DNA from: Azadirachta indica
Taxonomy: Eukaryota > Streptophyta > Magnoliopsida > Sapindales > Meliaceae
Length of the DNA: 64,000 nucleotides
Assembly (NCBI GenBank): GCA_022749755.1
Contig: CM040446.1
Coordinates: forward strand, 647,339-711,338
Reading direction: 5' to 3'
How positions within the stretch are numbered: position 1 is the first letter of the stretch; every line of letters starts with the position of its first letter. Position numbers and translations under genes: made by a program. Below the pieces are notes generated by a model that did no database searches, was not told the origin of the DNA, and saw nothing but the letters and a program-made list of their open reading frames with translations. Shown piece by piece: positions 32,952 to 46,593 of the stretch.

Positions 32952-35429
32952 ATTGCCATATATATATTTTTAATTATTTTTTCATAAATTTGGATTTTCA
33001 ATTTTCTTTATTAAGGGTTAAAACATCTATGCTTTTTAGTTAAGGGCTCAAGCCCATAATCAACAATTTTGGGTATAACAATTGTCATCAAAGAAAAAGA
33101 GTTAAAATTGCGTATAAGAGACTTCGGGTTAATAGAATCAAGACTATAGAATCAAGACTGATTATGAAATTAAAGTATATATGATTATGTGGACAATTTA
33201 TAAACAACGTGCTTCGGAGTACCATCCCAAATCAAAGATGCGACCTAGATTTGCTTTGAAGAATACCAAAAAACATTTCTTTTTCTTCAAAATTAATCCA
33301 TCTGCGGTAATTTGATGATATATCAAAATTCATTATAAAATATTTTACATAAAAGTATATCTGAACACCTTTTGTTTATAGGCTCCATAACATGCACCAA
33401 ATTAATTTATCATTATCTGTTATGATTATCGATTGATGATTCTGACCAGATTTAGTTTGATCATGATAAAATTTAATGAAAAATTTTATTACTTTGTTAA
33501 AACAGAATAATCACGTATTTTTTCTAAGACTTTGATTATTTTTTGAGCATAGTATCCCTAATTAGTTTACAAGCCACGACAATCCTAAATTCGGGCTAAG
33601 AATAAAATTTTATTTAATTTAATTCGTCCCCAACCTTTAGCTAAATTTGGGTTTTCGTTGACTCATTTGACATTTGTGTCTCAAATACACCTAATATTCA
33701 ATATTTGTTTCACATAATTCCTTTGTTTCAGCCAATGTCATTTTACTCCGTACCATTTCAATTACTTCATTTAAATTGTATCAATGTAATAGCTAGATTA
33801 AAAATGGTAGAATTCCTTGGACCTCCTATGATATGAGATAATTAGCTGATACTCCATAAAGTTTTAAAATTGTCTCAATACATCCTTAATATTAATTAAA
33901 ATCATTTTTTGAGTTTACTTTAAAATCATTTTTTGAGAGGTAAGACTGTACTTTGAAATGATAAAAATTAAAGTAAGACTTGACAAGATGCAAAATTTGT
34001 TCTGATTTATCTAAATCGACACATATAATTTTACAATAAATTTAATATTTTTTATATTATTTTTTTTAAATAATTGTAAATTATTTTTGCCAACTCATCC
34101 CCACCGTTTTACTCAAAATACACAACCTATAAACTCTAATATCCTCGTTCAAATCCACTTTCAATTGAATCAAAAATGCATTCAATCCACCAAATTATCG
34201 GTACCATGAAACTCAGACAAGTCTATCCTAATTTAGAAATAATTTACTCAAACGTGATAGTGAGGGCTCAAAGTCATTCTTTTGTAGGAGAAAAAAAGAA
34301 AAATATTGTACTACAAAAATACTGATAAGTGGGTTATTTTTAGTACGATTTTATTATTATCTAATTTGAAATGCTGGATTTTCTAAAATTGAGAAATCAT
34401 AATAATGGAAGCCTTTCTTATGGTGGCAACATAGAGTTATAATTTGTTCCAGCCGAAAGTATCTTGCGATATTTGTGGATAGGCCAGCTACATATATAAC
34501 AAGTATACCTCACAATTCAATATTTATTTTACTTCTTTCTTTGTTATTTTAATGAATGTCACTTAAATATCTTCCATTTCGGTCATACTTTAGTACAAGG
34601 TCCCATTGCTTTCTAGTACAGCTTAGTTTATATGATACGCCTAATGCACGTGAAGTCACTAGAAAATTAAGTATAGAAAAGCATTGCTTTATTAAATAAA
34701 TTTGAAGCAGAACACATAGTTTATGTGGCAATCAGTGGATGATTTAATTGTCAATTTTAAGTATATACTTTAATTAATATAGATTTAGCCCCTGCGGGGT
34801 TTTAATATTTCTGCAGGATTTTTTTTGTTAATTATCCCTAAGTTTTAATAACTAAGACTGAACTAAAAAAGAATTAAGGGAAGTTTTTGATACCTGTCAA
34901 ATCAGTTGGATAAAGCAAATGTTGCAACAGATTATAAAGTAAATAAAAAAAATTTATAAATATGTGAAAGATAAGATGAAATGAGACAAAAAATAAAACT
35001 ATTGTAAATAATATTTTTTTATTTTTTAATTACTAATTAGTCCTATAACTTAATGGGCATTGTGTAAGTGTGGAAATGACAATGGTAACCATTTTTATAG
35101 ATATTTGCTCAGATTCTATCTTGATGGTAAGGATATACTAAATGTGGTGCAGTATATACATAATAAGAGTGTATAATATGAATATAAATATTTTGAATAT
35201 TTCCATAGTGCATCTGTTTTATCTTATTTTTATTTTTATTTTAAAATTTTGCATCTAAAATAAATGTCATTTTCTATTTTTAGACCAAAAGCTAAAAAAA
35301 GTGAGAAATGTAAAAAACGCCAACACTAAAGGACTATTAGTCTTTTTGTCTTCAATCTGAATAATTTTCTTCACATTTTTAAGATTTGTTTATTTTTTTT
35401 TATTTTATATCTGAATAATTCCTTTTGAT
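32952..35429. repeat. Dispersed block X, copy X2 (5' non-coding part)
   Basis: Near-identical to about 4762-7229, with a few percent of substitutions and indels by eye. No intact gene. It begins directly after the prolamin-like flank, without the roughly 540-bp segment that precedes the core in X3 and X4. Confidence 0.9.
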
Positions 35430-35635
35430 GAGGTTTTGCGAGCTTGAGGGATTACTATTATCTCAACGTGTTCTTTATGTACTAATTTTTTAGCCTCTGA
35501 AAAAGTAAATCACCCTTTTGTTACTTGTCCTTTTGCAACAAGCATTTGGCGATAGCTGGGTAGTCTTTTTCAGACCCCTTTTGCTTTGCTTTCTTCAACT
35601 ATGAACCTTTGGATTTAGATTGAGGGTCGCTGTTT
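35430..35635 (+). pseudogene. LINE remnant, zf-RVT-like segment (X2)
   Basis: Copy of 7230-7447 with the same broken frame. Interrupted at the same point by the solo LTR. Confidence 0.55.
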
Positions 35636-37168
35636 TAATCTGATTGCAACTAAGCGAATCGTAAGGATACAAGTTGTATTAAGTAATAAAATGATAAATA
35701 CAAATATTGTCCTATAAAAATTGAAATTTAAATTAAATACTGAGTACTACAGCCTTGAAAATCTAATTTTATCTAAGAAATCAAGATTTGTTTAATTGCA
35801 AACAAAATAACAAAATGAATTGAACTACTTAATTGCTAATTAACTAAAAAAAACAAATAGAATTGATTTAAAGAGAATTGATGAGTTAATGAAATATGCA
35901 AAGATTAAAGATTTAGAGTCTTGATTTCACTTATATTTTCCTATGTTTTTCTTAAATTGACAATTAATAATGCATTCTAATTTTATTTACTAATAAGGGG
36001 ATCAAAAGTGAATTCGCTACCTCTCTTGAGTGTTAACCAAATTACTACGTAAAATTTCCCAAATTGATATCCCTATCAGACATGTTTAATTACACATTTT
36101 TTAAGTGCATCATATAGTAATTGTCTAGAATTCAATTACCTCCTGGTTCATGTTTTTATCCTAAGTAATTATTTGATTATTTGGATACCAATTTCCTCAA
36201 GGAATCTTAGTAACACCAAACTATGTTTAGCTAATCCAATGAACAAGTTAAATCTTTCTAAGTATTAATTTATTCATCTTGAATCATCCAATTTGTCAAT
36301 CAACAATTCAAAATCAATTAATGCAAGTAAACATAAGTAAATAAAATCATTCCACAATACAAAATATGCCAATTAATCAAACATAATCAAGATAAGCTAC
36401 ATCAAGTATCCCTATAATAAGAATTTTAGTCCAACATATCAACTAGTAACATCAAATTCATCATGTAATCCATAATCCTTGAATTTAACAAATAAAAATG
36501 CAAATGAAGTACAAAATGAAAATGATAGAGTTTAAGAAACTAGACTAGAGATGAAGACTTGGTGGTGATCCTCCTTCAAGTCTTCTTTCAAATGCCTTCA
36601 ATTTGGTTCAATCACCTTTTCTCTCACTATAATCCTTCTCTTTGTTTTTCACATCCTCTCTCCAAAAACTCAAATTTTCTTTCTTTGTTATGGTGGCTCT
36701 TATTCCCAAAACATGTAAACCTAAAAAATACTTCAATCAGCCGTTAGCTAACAATCTTACATCTTAAAATCGTCCAAGGACAACGAAGATGCACAAGGGC
36801 ACTTAAATTTGCACGGACACGCATTGGGAGAATCGTTGGGTGGTGCAGCCACGCACCTTGGTTGCGCAGACGTGCCGTAGCCTTTATCTTTGGATAGAAT
36901 GCATTGCATGGCTGGTCCATGCCCAAAGTTTTCAAACTTTTTTTTTCTTACTTTGGTCCCTGAAACTTTGCATTTTGGTACCCATTTCTCTTCCGGTTTT
37001 TTTGACATTTTTTTGAGAATTGATTTCACCTTGAATGACAGTCTTCTATCTTTTTAGTACAAGATCACTAAAAAAATTAATTAAATATTAACAAGATTTA
37101 AGGATTGATAAAACAATTTAAGTCATAAAGCGAGTGATAAGTGTGTTTTCTACACACTTATCATAGTC
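35636..37168. mobile_element. Solo LTR of 1523 bp with target duplication (X2)
   Basis: LTR 35641-37163, the same length as in X1. The left target site reads TAATC (one change) and the right TAGTC. Because the insertion site and length match X1, the LTR was inserted and reduced to solo form before block X was duplicated. Confidence 0.85.
37135..37163. repeat. Perfect terminal hairpin of the solo LTR (X2)
   Basis: TGATAAGTGTGT, loop TTTCT, ACACACTTATCA: a perfect 12-bp stem at the LTR end. Confidence 0.85.
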
Positions 37169-38025
37169 CTCTATTTTACAACCTTTGATTGGCTATTTCT
37201 TGTTTTGTTTTCTATGCTTTATAGAGGGCGAGGAACTGTATTCAGTCTAATGATGAAGCCTTTTCTTTTCGTTGTTTTCAATCATATAATTCAGCACATC
37301 TTCGTTACATGGTTTCTTTCTGTCCTGATTTTGTGCATTTTGGTTTAGACTAAGAAATTCTTTCAGCTCTTTGAATTTCGTGGAAGCTTAGAAGAGCTTC
37401 GAAATCTTTGATTTTGTTTTCGCATCCTCCCCTTGTTGGCTATGTAAAGGTAAATACGGATGGGTTGGCTAAAGGAAATCCAAGGTCGACAGCCTGTAGA
37501 GGTTTTTTTATTGACAGTACTTATGTGTTTTTGCGCTTGTTTTTTGTCAGCAAACAAGCTTTTATGTTGAGATTATGGCTATTATTTTGGCTGTTGAACT
37601 TGTATTTGACAAAGGGTAGTTAAACCTTTGGTTGGAGAGTGATTCGATGCTTGTTATCCATTTGCTTCTCAAAGTTTCGCCATGTCCTACCCGGAAGCTT
37701 CATAAACGGTGGCTCAATTGTACATATTTGATTTCAAAGATGAATTTCAAATGCATCCATTCTTCTCGTGAGGCCAATTCCATCCTTGGTACTGTAGCTA
37801 CTTTGGGGTTGAGATGTGATCAACTTCAATAATGGTCTTCTTATCTTACTAAGGTTGGTAGCCTTTTGTTTCACGAGGCTAATGGCTTTCCTTGTTACAG
37901 GTTTTGTTAAGTTTTTTTTTCGTTATTCTTCTGCCTGTTTTATAGCTTTATTAAAGAGTAAGGCTCGATTTGTCCCTTTTTGCTCTTGTGACTATTTGGG
38001 TTCTTTTTTTCTTTAAAAGAACTTC
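37169..38025 (+). pseudogene. LINE remnant, RNase H domain and tail (X2)
   Basis: Copy of 8981-9825. 37408-37623 starts in the HPPLVGYVKVNTDGLAKGNP strand and then shifts frame. 37632-37832 carries ESDSMLVIHLLLK and HSSREANSILGT. It ends in a private stop after LYLTKGS, where X1 reads through. Non-functional. Confidence 0.8.
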
Positions 38026-38408
38026 CTACCGTTTATTTAAAAAATATTATATTTACAAACATTTTTAACATATTTAAATATAATTAAGTTAAAAATTTTA
38101 ACTAAATCTTAATAACCAAATGTTCAAATAAATTAAATATTATATTTATCAATAGATCTGTTAGTTTACTATTTAATATTTATATATTTCAACAACTTAA
38201 TATATTGGTTTCAAATTTTTTATGGTATATATACCAATATACTAGTTTTAAATTTTTTATTTTATAAGAACAAACAAATTAATATTTATATTAAAAAAGT
38301 TAAGATAAAAAATAAATATATCAATCAAATTTAGATTTTAGTAAAATTCAGATCTGAATTATATTTAAAATTCAAGCAAAAAACACAAGCTCTACCTAAA
38401 TTTTAAAT
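38026..38408. other. AT-rich X-block 3' flank ending at a duplication junction
   Basis: Matches 9826 to about 10210. At about 38408 the sequence switches from the X flank (..TTTTAAATTA) to block Y (TAAAACCTAACTCC), with only one or two bases of overlap. No gene. Confidence 0.8.
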
Positions 38409-41400
38409 TATAAAACCTAACTCCATTTTCAATGCTTACTTCTATATTATATTTAAAGAAAACATTTGTATAAAAGGAACATTTCTAATTTTTTTTCTAT
38501 TTCAATACAATAACAAAATATTTTAAATTATATATGCCACTAAAATAATACAATAATTGCTCTCTCTAATTTTTATAATTTAAAATTCCTTGAGGAAAAA
38601 AACTTATATTTTAAAATAAATATAAATTCGACGTAGTGCTAGAGATTTGACCTCGTGATCTCTTGTTTAAATCTCCAAAAACTTTAAGTTAATGAGAAAT
38701 TAAGATTTATAGGAACTTATTTTTTTAAAATGAATATTGTTTAGTTGTTTAGTTGTGTTGATTCTGCCATACTTTTACAAGGTTTATTTCCCAAAAGAAA
38801 AAAAAAAAAAAAAAAGCCAACACCCTTGTTGTTGTCGCCCAACCTTTGTATTCACTTTGGGTAAACGTGGTAAGCATTGTATCTCCTAAGAAAAGGGGTG
38901 AGGTTATTTGCCACATAAATAGTACTTTGAATACTATATTGAAATAAAATTTCATATTAGACAAACAATTAACCTTATTTGTGATATTAGCTAATTTAAT
39001 AAAATTAATAAACCAATTATTATTATATCTTATATTGTATTATACGTTAAAATTTATGATTTTACTATTTAAGAAAAAAATAAATAATGAATAAATAAAT
39101 AAATTTTTATTTTTCTTCTCTCCATCAACTATAGCAAATATAGAATAATGTTTGATAGAATTAAAATCGGGAAAACTCATATTTCACATGGCTCAAATGC
39201 TTATTTCTTTTCTTCCTTTTTTTTTTTTGGGAAAATTGAAGCTAAACAATTCTTTTATTACTCCTAATATTGTTATGTTTAATGGTGATTTGAAATTAAG
39301 AGGGACACTTTTGATAACTTACAACTCAAGTTATATGTAAAGATTGTTAATATATGTAGAGACAAATATAAAAATAACTCTTAAAATTAATCAGTGCAAA
39401 TTCAATTTTACAGTTTGTGTACTTAAGTCACACAAACACAACCAAATAACAAGTTTTTTAAAGATTTAGAGAAATGAGTGAACTAACAATTTCAAATTGA
39501 ATAAGATAAAGGCAAAGTGATCAATCCAAAAATTGAATTCTCATTGAGCATGTGGCAATAAATTAATTTCATTATTCAATCATTCACAAAACAACACATT
39601 AATAGAATAAATAATGTTTAATTATCAGAACCATAAATTTTCAGAGAATAAAAATAACCAGTTGATATTAAACAAAATGAACAATTTATAGGCAATTATT
39701 TAATTTATTTTAATATAGTAATATAAAATTAAGAAAGACAAAAAGGAACTCCAAAATATTTTTTTTTTCACTATTTTGGTTCCTCGTTTACCCAAAAAAA
39801 AAAAAAGTTTTTCTGCAAAATTGATAAGAAATATAAAATTTTAAAATTCTTTAATATATTTTCTGTACTATTTTTGGTCAATTTTATTAAGAATTGGAGC
39901 TATAATTTATGAATATGTTTAATTATTTTAAACTAATACTTATTTATAAATTAAAATGATTCAAAATAAGTAATGAAAATATTTATTTTTTTTTTTATTT
40001 TTATAAATTAGTGAAAAAATTTGGAGAACATGTATAAATCAAATTTGATATTTTATTCTAACATAATTATTATAAGTTGTAATATTAAATAAATTGTATC
40101 CACGAAAGTCATGATTATTTTCAGTTATTTAATTTTTATTAAATATTAGAAATCCATTGTTTATTTTTAGTAATTTTTTGTCAAAATAAGTGAATTGGTA
40201 ATTTGATGTACAAAAAATTTCTTTGTATGATTATTATTGTTGAGAAGAAATGAATAACTGATTTATATTATAAGATTTGACCAAAATTGAGAATTGTGGG
40301 TAATTGATGTTAATGAAAAATTGAGAATTATAGGGATTGATTTTTTTGAAAAACTTTAAATATCTATTTAAACCAATAAATTTGGTATTTTTCTATAAAA
40401 TTTCTAGTGAGTTCAATACTACTAATTTCTTATAAAATTATTGTTTAAATTATTCTAAAGCATGAGTTTAAAACGGTACATCTATCCCAACCTTCTTAAG
40501 AATGACGGCATTTGTAATTTTTCCAAATTTTAGGGTCGATGATAAATTATTCTAAAATATCTTTATATAACTTCTATTTAAGATCATGTTTTTTTTTTTT
40601 ATTTTTAAAAAAAGACTTAAATTGGCAATCGGCTAACAAATGTGATTGTTCTTTCTGGTTCTTTTCTTAATTTCTAGTAAAAAATTTGCCTTTAGATAAT
40701 CAAATTAAATTACTAAAGTAGGGCTTACTACTTGTGTAGTCAAGTCACACAAACAAAAGTAAAAACCAAGTTATGTAAAGTTTTAAAACAAAGGTAAATG
40801 TAAATATATAATTCATGGTTTAATTTTACAGTCTCAATAGCAAAATCACAAACACAAGTAAATAATAAGGCATGAAAAGTTGAAGTAATCATTTTATAAT
40901 GAACAAGATAAAGGTAAAGTAATCACTCCAAATTAAATTTTCATTGAAGCATTTTGAAACAAATTAATTTGACTATTTAATAAATCACAAAACATGATAA
41001 TGATAAGATTCTCCTTTTGAATAATTCACTATCTTTTACTAATTAGGAAGGAAAGAAGCTTCCTTACCTAGTTAGGAAGAAAAGAAGCTTATTATTGTTG
41101 AATAATTATTTATATAAGATTTACTTTGAATACTCATATTTCAATTAAAAAATGTATTACAAAAATACCAATTCTGTAATGTATTATATATATTAAGGAA
41201 ATTTATTTTTTTTATAAGGAAAATTACTTTTTAATGCCTATTTCTGCATAATAAATAGTAACATGCGAAATTTTATAATTACTACATGATTTTAGATCCT
41301 AGATCTATCCATAGGCTATAAAAACTATAATATCATGGATTTAAAACTTCAGACATTTATAGAAAACATTATATTACATAAAAATGTACAACTTTCCTTC

Positions 41401-44400
41401 CTTAAAGATTAATATTTTTATTTTTAATTAATTTTGAAATTTTTATTTTAAAAGGAAAAAGTCTATCACATAGAAAATTGGCAGTTTGACTATGACTTTT
41501 ACGAATAATATAACATAAAATTAAACAAAATAAAATAATTATGTATACGTATATAATTTAATTATTTATTTGTATTGAATAATATGAATATTAGTGGATC
41601 TATTTGCACCTTAAAATTTACTTGAATGCTCGTACTTTTAAAAAAAATTCTATCACAAAAATATCATTGCGTAATTTATCATATTAAAGACAATTACTTT
41701 TTTGCACCTATTTCTCCACAGTAAATAATAATATGCAAATTCTATCACTATTACGTGATTTTAAATCCTAAGATCTGTCCATACGTTATAGAAAACTGTA
41801 ATATCACGAATTAAAAAAATTTTAAATGCCTACAAAACATTATATACTTAATTTTTTATTTTAATTAATTTTATAATTTTTATTTTGAAAATAAAAATTA
41901 TTGGTGTTTGACGAATAGTTTTATTAGTGAATAGAAAAAGTTAAGATACATAATAAAAGTATTTTAATTAAGGTCATTTAGACGCATATAAAGGTATATA
42001 GGATAAATTTTAATTTTTAAGTTTTTTGTTAAGTGGTTGAGGAGTAAAAGAGTACTCAACATAGATTTTAGCGTGCAAATAGTTAAACCAACTAATCATA
42101 AAGGTTTATTTATAAAATTGGTAGATTGACTATGAAATTCAGTAATAACATAACCAATAATTTTTTATTTAATAGAAAAATTAATTTGTACGATTATCAT
42201 GGCTGGAAATACGTGAGCAACATATTTATATGATAAGATTTGATGAGAATTGAGAATTGTGCATACTTTATGTTAATGAGAAACTAATAATTGTAGGAAC
42301 TTATTTTTCTTAAATACATTTTTTTAATCTTAAAAAAAAAAATTTGGCGGGAAGTAACCTAACCCACAAAACACTAAAGTTTGACCTCTTAAAAGATGGG
42401 TCGAAAGCATTAGGTATACTCCAAACCACTTCAGCTACGTCCAAAGGGCATGTTTCTTAAATATTTTAAATATGTATTTGGACCAATAAATTTGATGTAT
42501 TTATAAAATTTGTATTGAGTCCAGTGCTATTAAATTATTATAAAATTATTTTTAAAATTTGTATTGAGTCCAGTGCTATTAAATTATTATAAAATTATTT
42601 TTTTAAGTATCCTAAACTAATTAATGATCTTAAAAATTTGTAAAATCCAAACTTTTATTTTATAAAGAGAAAAGGGATCAAATAGCGCAAGGTAGGAACA
42701 GGGAATCTTGGTCCAAAGCAGGACAAAAAACTAAAGACTGGCATCCGTGAACTATTGCCATCTCTACTAGTATAATATGAATAATATAGATTAATTTTAA
42801 AATTAGAAAAACTACATCCCGAATTTTTATTCTACTAAAGTTCTGGAACAAAAATATCAATATCATACCTAATCAAACTAACGGAAGTTTGATTTTCACT
42901 AGGTCAATGGATGTCTATCTATTTCTTCAAGCACAAAAATGTATATATCCACATCCTCAAAAATTGGTATTTCTGCATTTTTTGTAAAATCTCACGGGTA
43001 TACGTTAATTTCTCTTAGAATATCTTTATGTAACTTCTACAATAATAAGCATTTAGTTAACAAAAAAAAAGCAAACAAATTAACATCATATTCTGATTAT
43101 TAAAAAGCAGAATTAAATTAGCAAATCAACTAATAGATATCATTCTTCTTTTTCATTGGATTCTTTCCTTAATTTCAAATAGATAAGATTGCTTTTATCC
43201 AAATTAAGATACTAAAAATAATGCTTATAGCTTGTGTCTACTCAAGTCACATGGAAAGTTAAAGAACAAGGTATGTGAAGTTTTGGATTAAAGGGTAAAG
43301 TATATAATTAAATTAAAAGTTGATGATTGAATTTTACAATTTGTGTAGTCCTGTTATGCAAACACAAGTAGAGAACAAATCAGGTAAAGATTTAGAAAAA
43401 GGGTGAAGTAAACATTTTAGATTGAACAAGATAAAGGTGAAGTAATCACTCCAAATTGCATTTTCATTGAAGGATGTTGACATAAATGGAGTTGATTATT
43501 CGATCATTTCAAAAAATAAGATATTGATGAGATTCCCTTTTGAAATAATTTAGATTATTTGATTGCCTTTTCTTAGTTAGGAAGGAAAAGAAGCTTATTG
43601 TTATTGCATAATTATACATACATACATATAATTCAATTACTCATTTGTAGTGAATAACCTGAATATTGAGTGTTAATAAATTTTCTCTAAGCCTTTTGTG
43701 AAGAGGCTATAACAAAAAAAATTTATGAATATTTAGTAGATCTATTTGCACCACAAAATTTAATTTAAATACTTGTACTTTTAAAAACTATTTATTAGAA
43801 AAATATTGATTGTGTCATTTATTATATAAGCACAGTTAATATATTTTTTTTACACCCATTCTTCCACAATAAAATAAATATTTAAATTCTATAGCTATTA
43901 CATGACTTTAGATCGTAAGACCTGTCCATAAGTTATGGAAAATTATAATATCATTAATTAAAATTTTTTTTAAACCTCTATAGAAAACTATATACTACAT
44001 AACAATATAGAACTTTTTCTTTATTAAAATTATTAATTTTTTATTTTAATTAATTTTTAAAATTCTATGTAAAAAATAAAAACTACTAGTGTTTGATGAA
44101 TATCTTTATTAGCGAACAGAAAAAATTAAGATACATATAAAAAAAAATTATAATTAAGGTCTTTTAGACACTTACAAAGATATATAGAGTAAATCTTAAT
44201 TCTTGAATATTTTTTAAATGGTTCAACTAAAGGAGTATTCAAAATAGATTTTAGGGTGCAAATAAATCAAATTATCCTAAATGTTTTATTTGTAAAGTTG
44301 GCAGCTTGGCTATTTAGTAATAGCATAAAATAAAATAAAATAACTTTGATTTAATAGAATAAAATTTTCTTTATCTTAATATGTCTAATATTAAAAAGAA

Positions 44401-44422
44401 GAATATGTATCCCCGTTGTCGT
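38409..44422. repeat. Block Y, copy Y2 (non-coding)
   Basis: Collinear with 16004-16324 and then 17450-23134. The junction at about 38729 skips 1.1 kb present in Y1, sharing AAAAT at the breakpoint. Otherwise nearly identical, with homopolymer changes and one 49-bp tandem duplication. No gene seen. Confidence 0.88.
42505..42602. repeat. Private 49-bp tandem duplication in Y2
   Basis: Two adjacent copies (42505-42553 and 42554-42602) starting AAAATTTGTATTGAGTCCAG. Y1 has one copy at the equivalent site near 21255, so this arose after the segmental duplication. Confidence 0.85.
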
Positions 44423-44430
44423 TATAAAAG
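44423..44430 (+). promoter_or_regulatory. TATA box of synthase pseudogene 2
   Basis: TATAAAAG 115-122 bases before the ATG-equivalent at 44545, conserved with copy 1. Confidence 0.55.
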
Positions 44431-44544
44431 GAGAGTGCTTGCGTGCTAACTCTTTGTAAGTGTATTCACCTTATCTCCTGGAACTAAAACTGACAGAATC
44501 GGTGGTGTTTGAATATATCCCAACACCAATCCAATCCTCCATTA

Positions 44545-45885
44545 ATGGCGACCGAGCAACATAACCAGTGGCTTTCTATAAGTACAAGGTCAAGAAAGAT
44601 GCTTCTAAGGTAATTACTAATCTCTCATCTACAATTCAATTCTTTTATCATGCATGCATGCATATTAATATTATACTTCTATTTTAAATTGATAAGATAA
44701 TAATGTTTTCTGTTTTCTCGACGGTCAGCTCATTACAGCAACTCCCCTTGTAAAACTTAACAAAGTCACTCGAGGATGTGTAGCTACTGTTGTTGCGAAG
44801 CAAGAGATGTTCCTGCCTACTAAAAGCAACAAAGCCAGGTCTCTCTTTCACTCTTAATTTTTCACTCTTTTGGTATTGTTAATTAACATCGATCACATCA
44901 CACACTAAAGAAATCAATTTTATCTCCTTATATTATATTTTCTACCAACCAGGGCAGCGTTGTTCATGATCAAAGATGCAGAAATAAGAGGCGAAATTAC
45001 TCCTGGAGAGGTAATTTGCTGACTTTCAGTACGCAGAAGTAATTGATAATTATTAGCTAGCTAACTTATGTTGAATTGCATTATTAGACAACAACAATAA
45101 TAGAGCCAACGTCAGGAAACTCTGGAATAAGCTTGGGGTTTATGGGAGCGCTGAAAGGTTATAAGGTAATTTGCAGCAATGCCTAAAAATACAGGCACTG
45201 AAACAGGAGTTGCAATGAAAGCATTTGGAGCTAAAGTAGTCCTTACTGACCCCGCCAAAGGAGTGAACGGAGCTATTACGGTCGCTGAAAAGCTCTATAA
45301 GTTAACACCAAATTCTCACATTCTCAAGCCTTTTGAAAATCACGCCAATACTGAGGTATCGTACCCAACAAATTATTAATTAATACATTCAAGACTTTAA
45401 TTATTTATTGTTAGATTAATTATCTTAGTCTTTTGAAATTATTATTAACTAGGCACATATAATGACTACGGGTCCTGAAATATGGGATGCTACTCAAGGA
45501 AGAAGTAGACATTTTTGTGATGGGAATTGGTACCGGAGAAACTCTAGCCGGTGTTGCCCAATGTCTTAAACAGAGAAATCCCAAGATCAAGGTAATTAAT
45601 TATTTAATTAACTAATCATTCTGAATACAATAATAAATTTTCTTAAAATTCTTCTTCTTTATAATTTTTTTATTGTTTAATATTCTAGATATATAGAGTG
45701 GAACCGGCTGAAAGTAACATGTATAATGGGGGCAAACCAGGTGACCAATATTATATTTGATTATTTTGAGTCGTGTGTATACATATGTATATCTATATAT
45801 TGATTTTGCTGGAGAAACTGATGATTTATATAATTTCAAATAACTTAAATTATAGGTCCTCATGGCATTATTATGATTATGAATA
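44545..45885 (+). pseudogene. Cyanoalanine synthase/O-acetylserine(thiol)lyase-like pseudogene 2
   Basis: Same exon plan as copy 1: 44545-44609, 44729-44838, 44953-45010, 45088-45355, 45453-45591, 45689-45740 and a stub from 45856. It shares with copy 1 the extra A in exon 5, the GTGETLAG loop and the missing 3' exons. Private lesions are loss of one A in exon 1 (after GAGCAACATAA), which shifts the frame after about ten codons, and an extra T in exon 4 near 45172. Exon 2 keeps the correct frame here (NKAR), whereas copy 1 has an extra C. Exon 4 also has an in-frame extra CAA. Not functional. Confidence 0.87.
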
Positions 45886-46352
45886 AAATTATCATTTTGA
45901 TTATGAATGTTATGATAGTTAAACCTCACTGTAATCAACATTTCGAAAAATGGCTCCTATCAACATTTCAAAAATTTTTCACTTTGGTTCACAATACTTT
46001 GGGTAATATAATTTTGATTTTTTAATTAAAATATTTTGTTGATACTAGATTTCTATTTACCTAATATCAATCAAGAAATTTGCAACTTGTTGGGAGAGCG
46101 CATCAGGTATGCTTTAGGCTTCATCTTTTTTGTAACTTTACTAGGAGTTAGTTTTTTATAGTGGCTTAATTAAAATAAAATTTGTGAGCTTTATTGTTTG
46201 TATTTCATTGGACTTGATTTCTTATTTAGATGGATTTTTAGATGCATATTCTAATACTATCTTTCCAATGTTCTAATTATGCTAATTTTCTGGCCCTTTT
46301 ATGTTGGAGTTTTGGATTCTGAATTTCTTAAAATTAAAATTTTGAATAACAA
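45886..46352. other. 3' flank of synthase pseudogene 2
   Basis: Matches 24553-25038 with several small deletions. A 35-40 bp stretch in the preceding intron (about 45760-45800, TATACATATGTATATCTATA) is absent from copy 1. No gene seen. Confidence 0.7.
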
Positions 46353-46593
46353 TGGTTAATAATAATTGATTAATGAAATCAAGATGATTTCTTTCCTTGA
46401 TTTTGTTAGTCAATATTATTAACAACTTTTCCTTATTTACTATGATTCCTTCTGTTTTCATTACTTTGATTTCTTTCCATAAATATTGTACATAATTACA
46501 TATTATTTGTTTTCTTATATATTGTTTTGTAAAGCTAATATAAAGCATACTATTGTACTAAACTTATTTAAGAAATAAGAATCAATTTCTTCA
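46353..46593 (+). repeat. LTR of copia-2
   Basis: Closer to the 5' LTR of copia-1 than to its 3' LTR (for example it keeps AAATATTGTAC and CTTATTTAAG), as expected for a duplicated 5' LTR. Confidence 0.85.
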
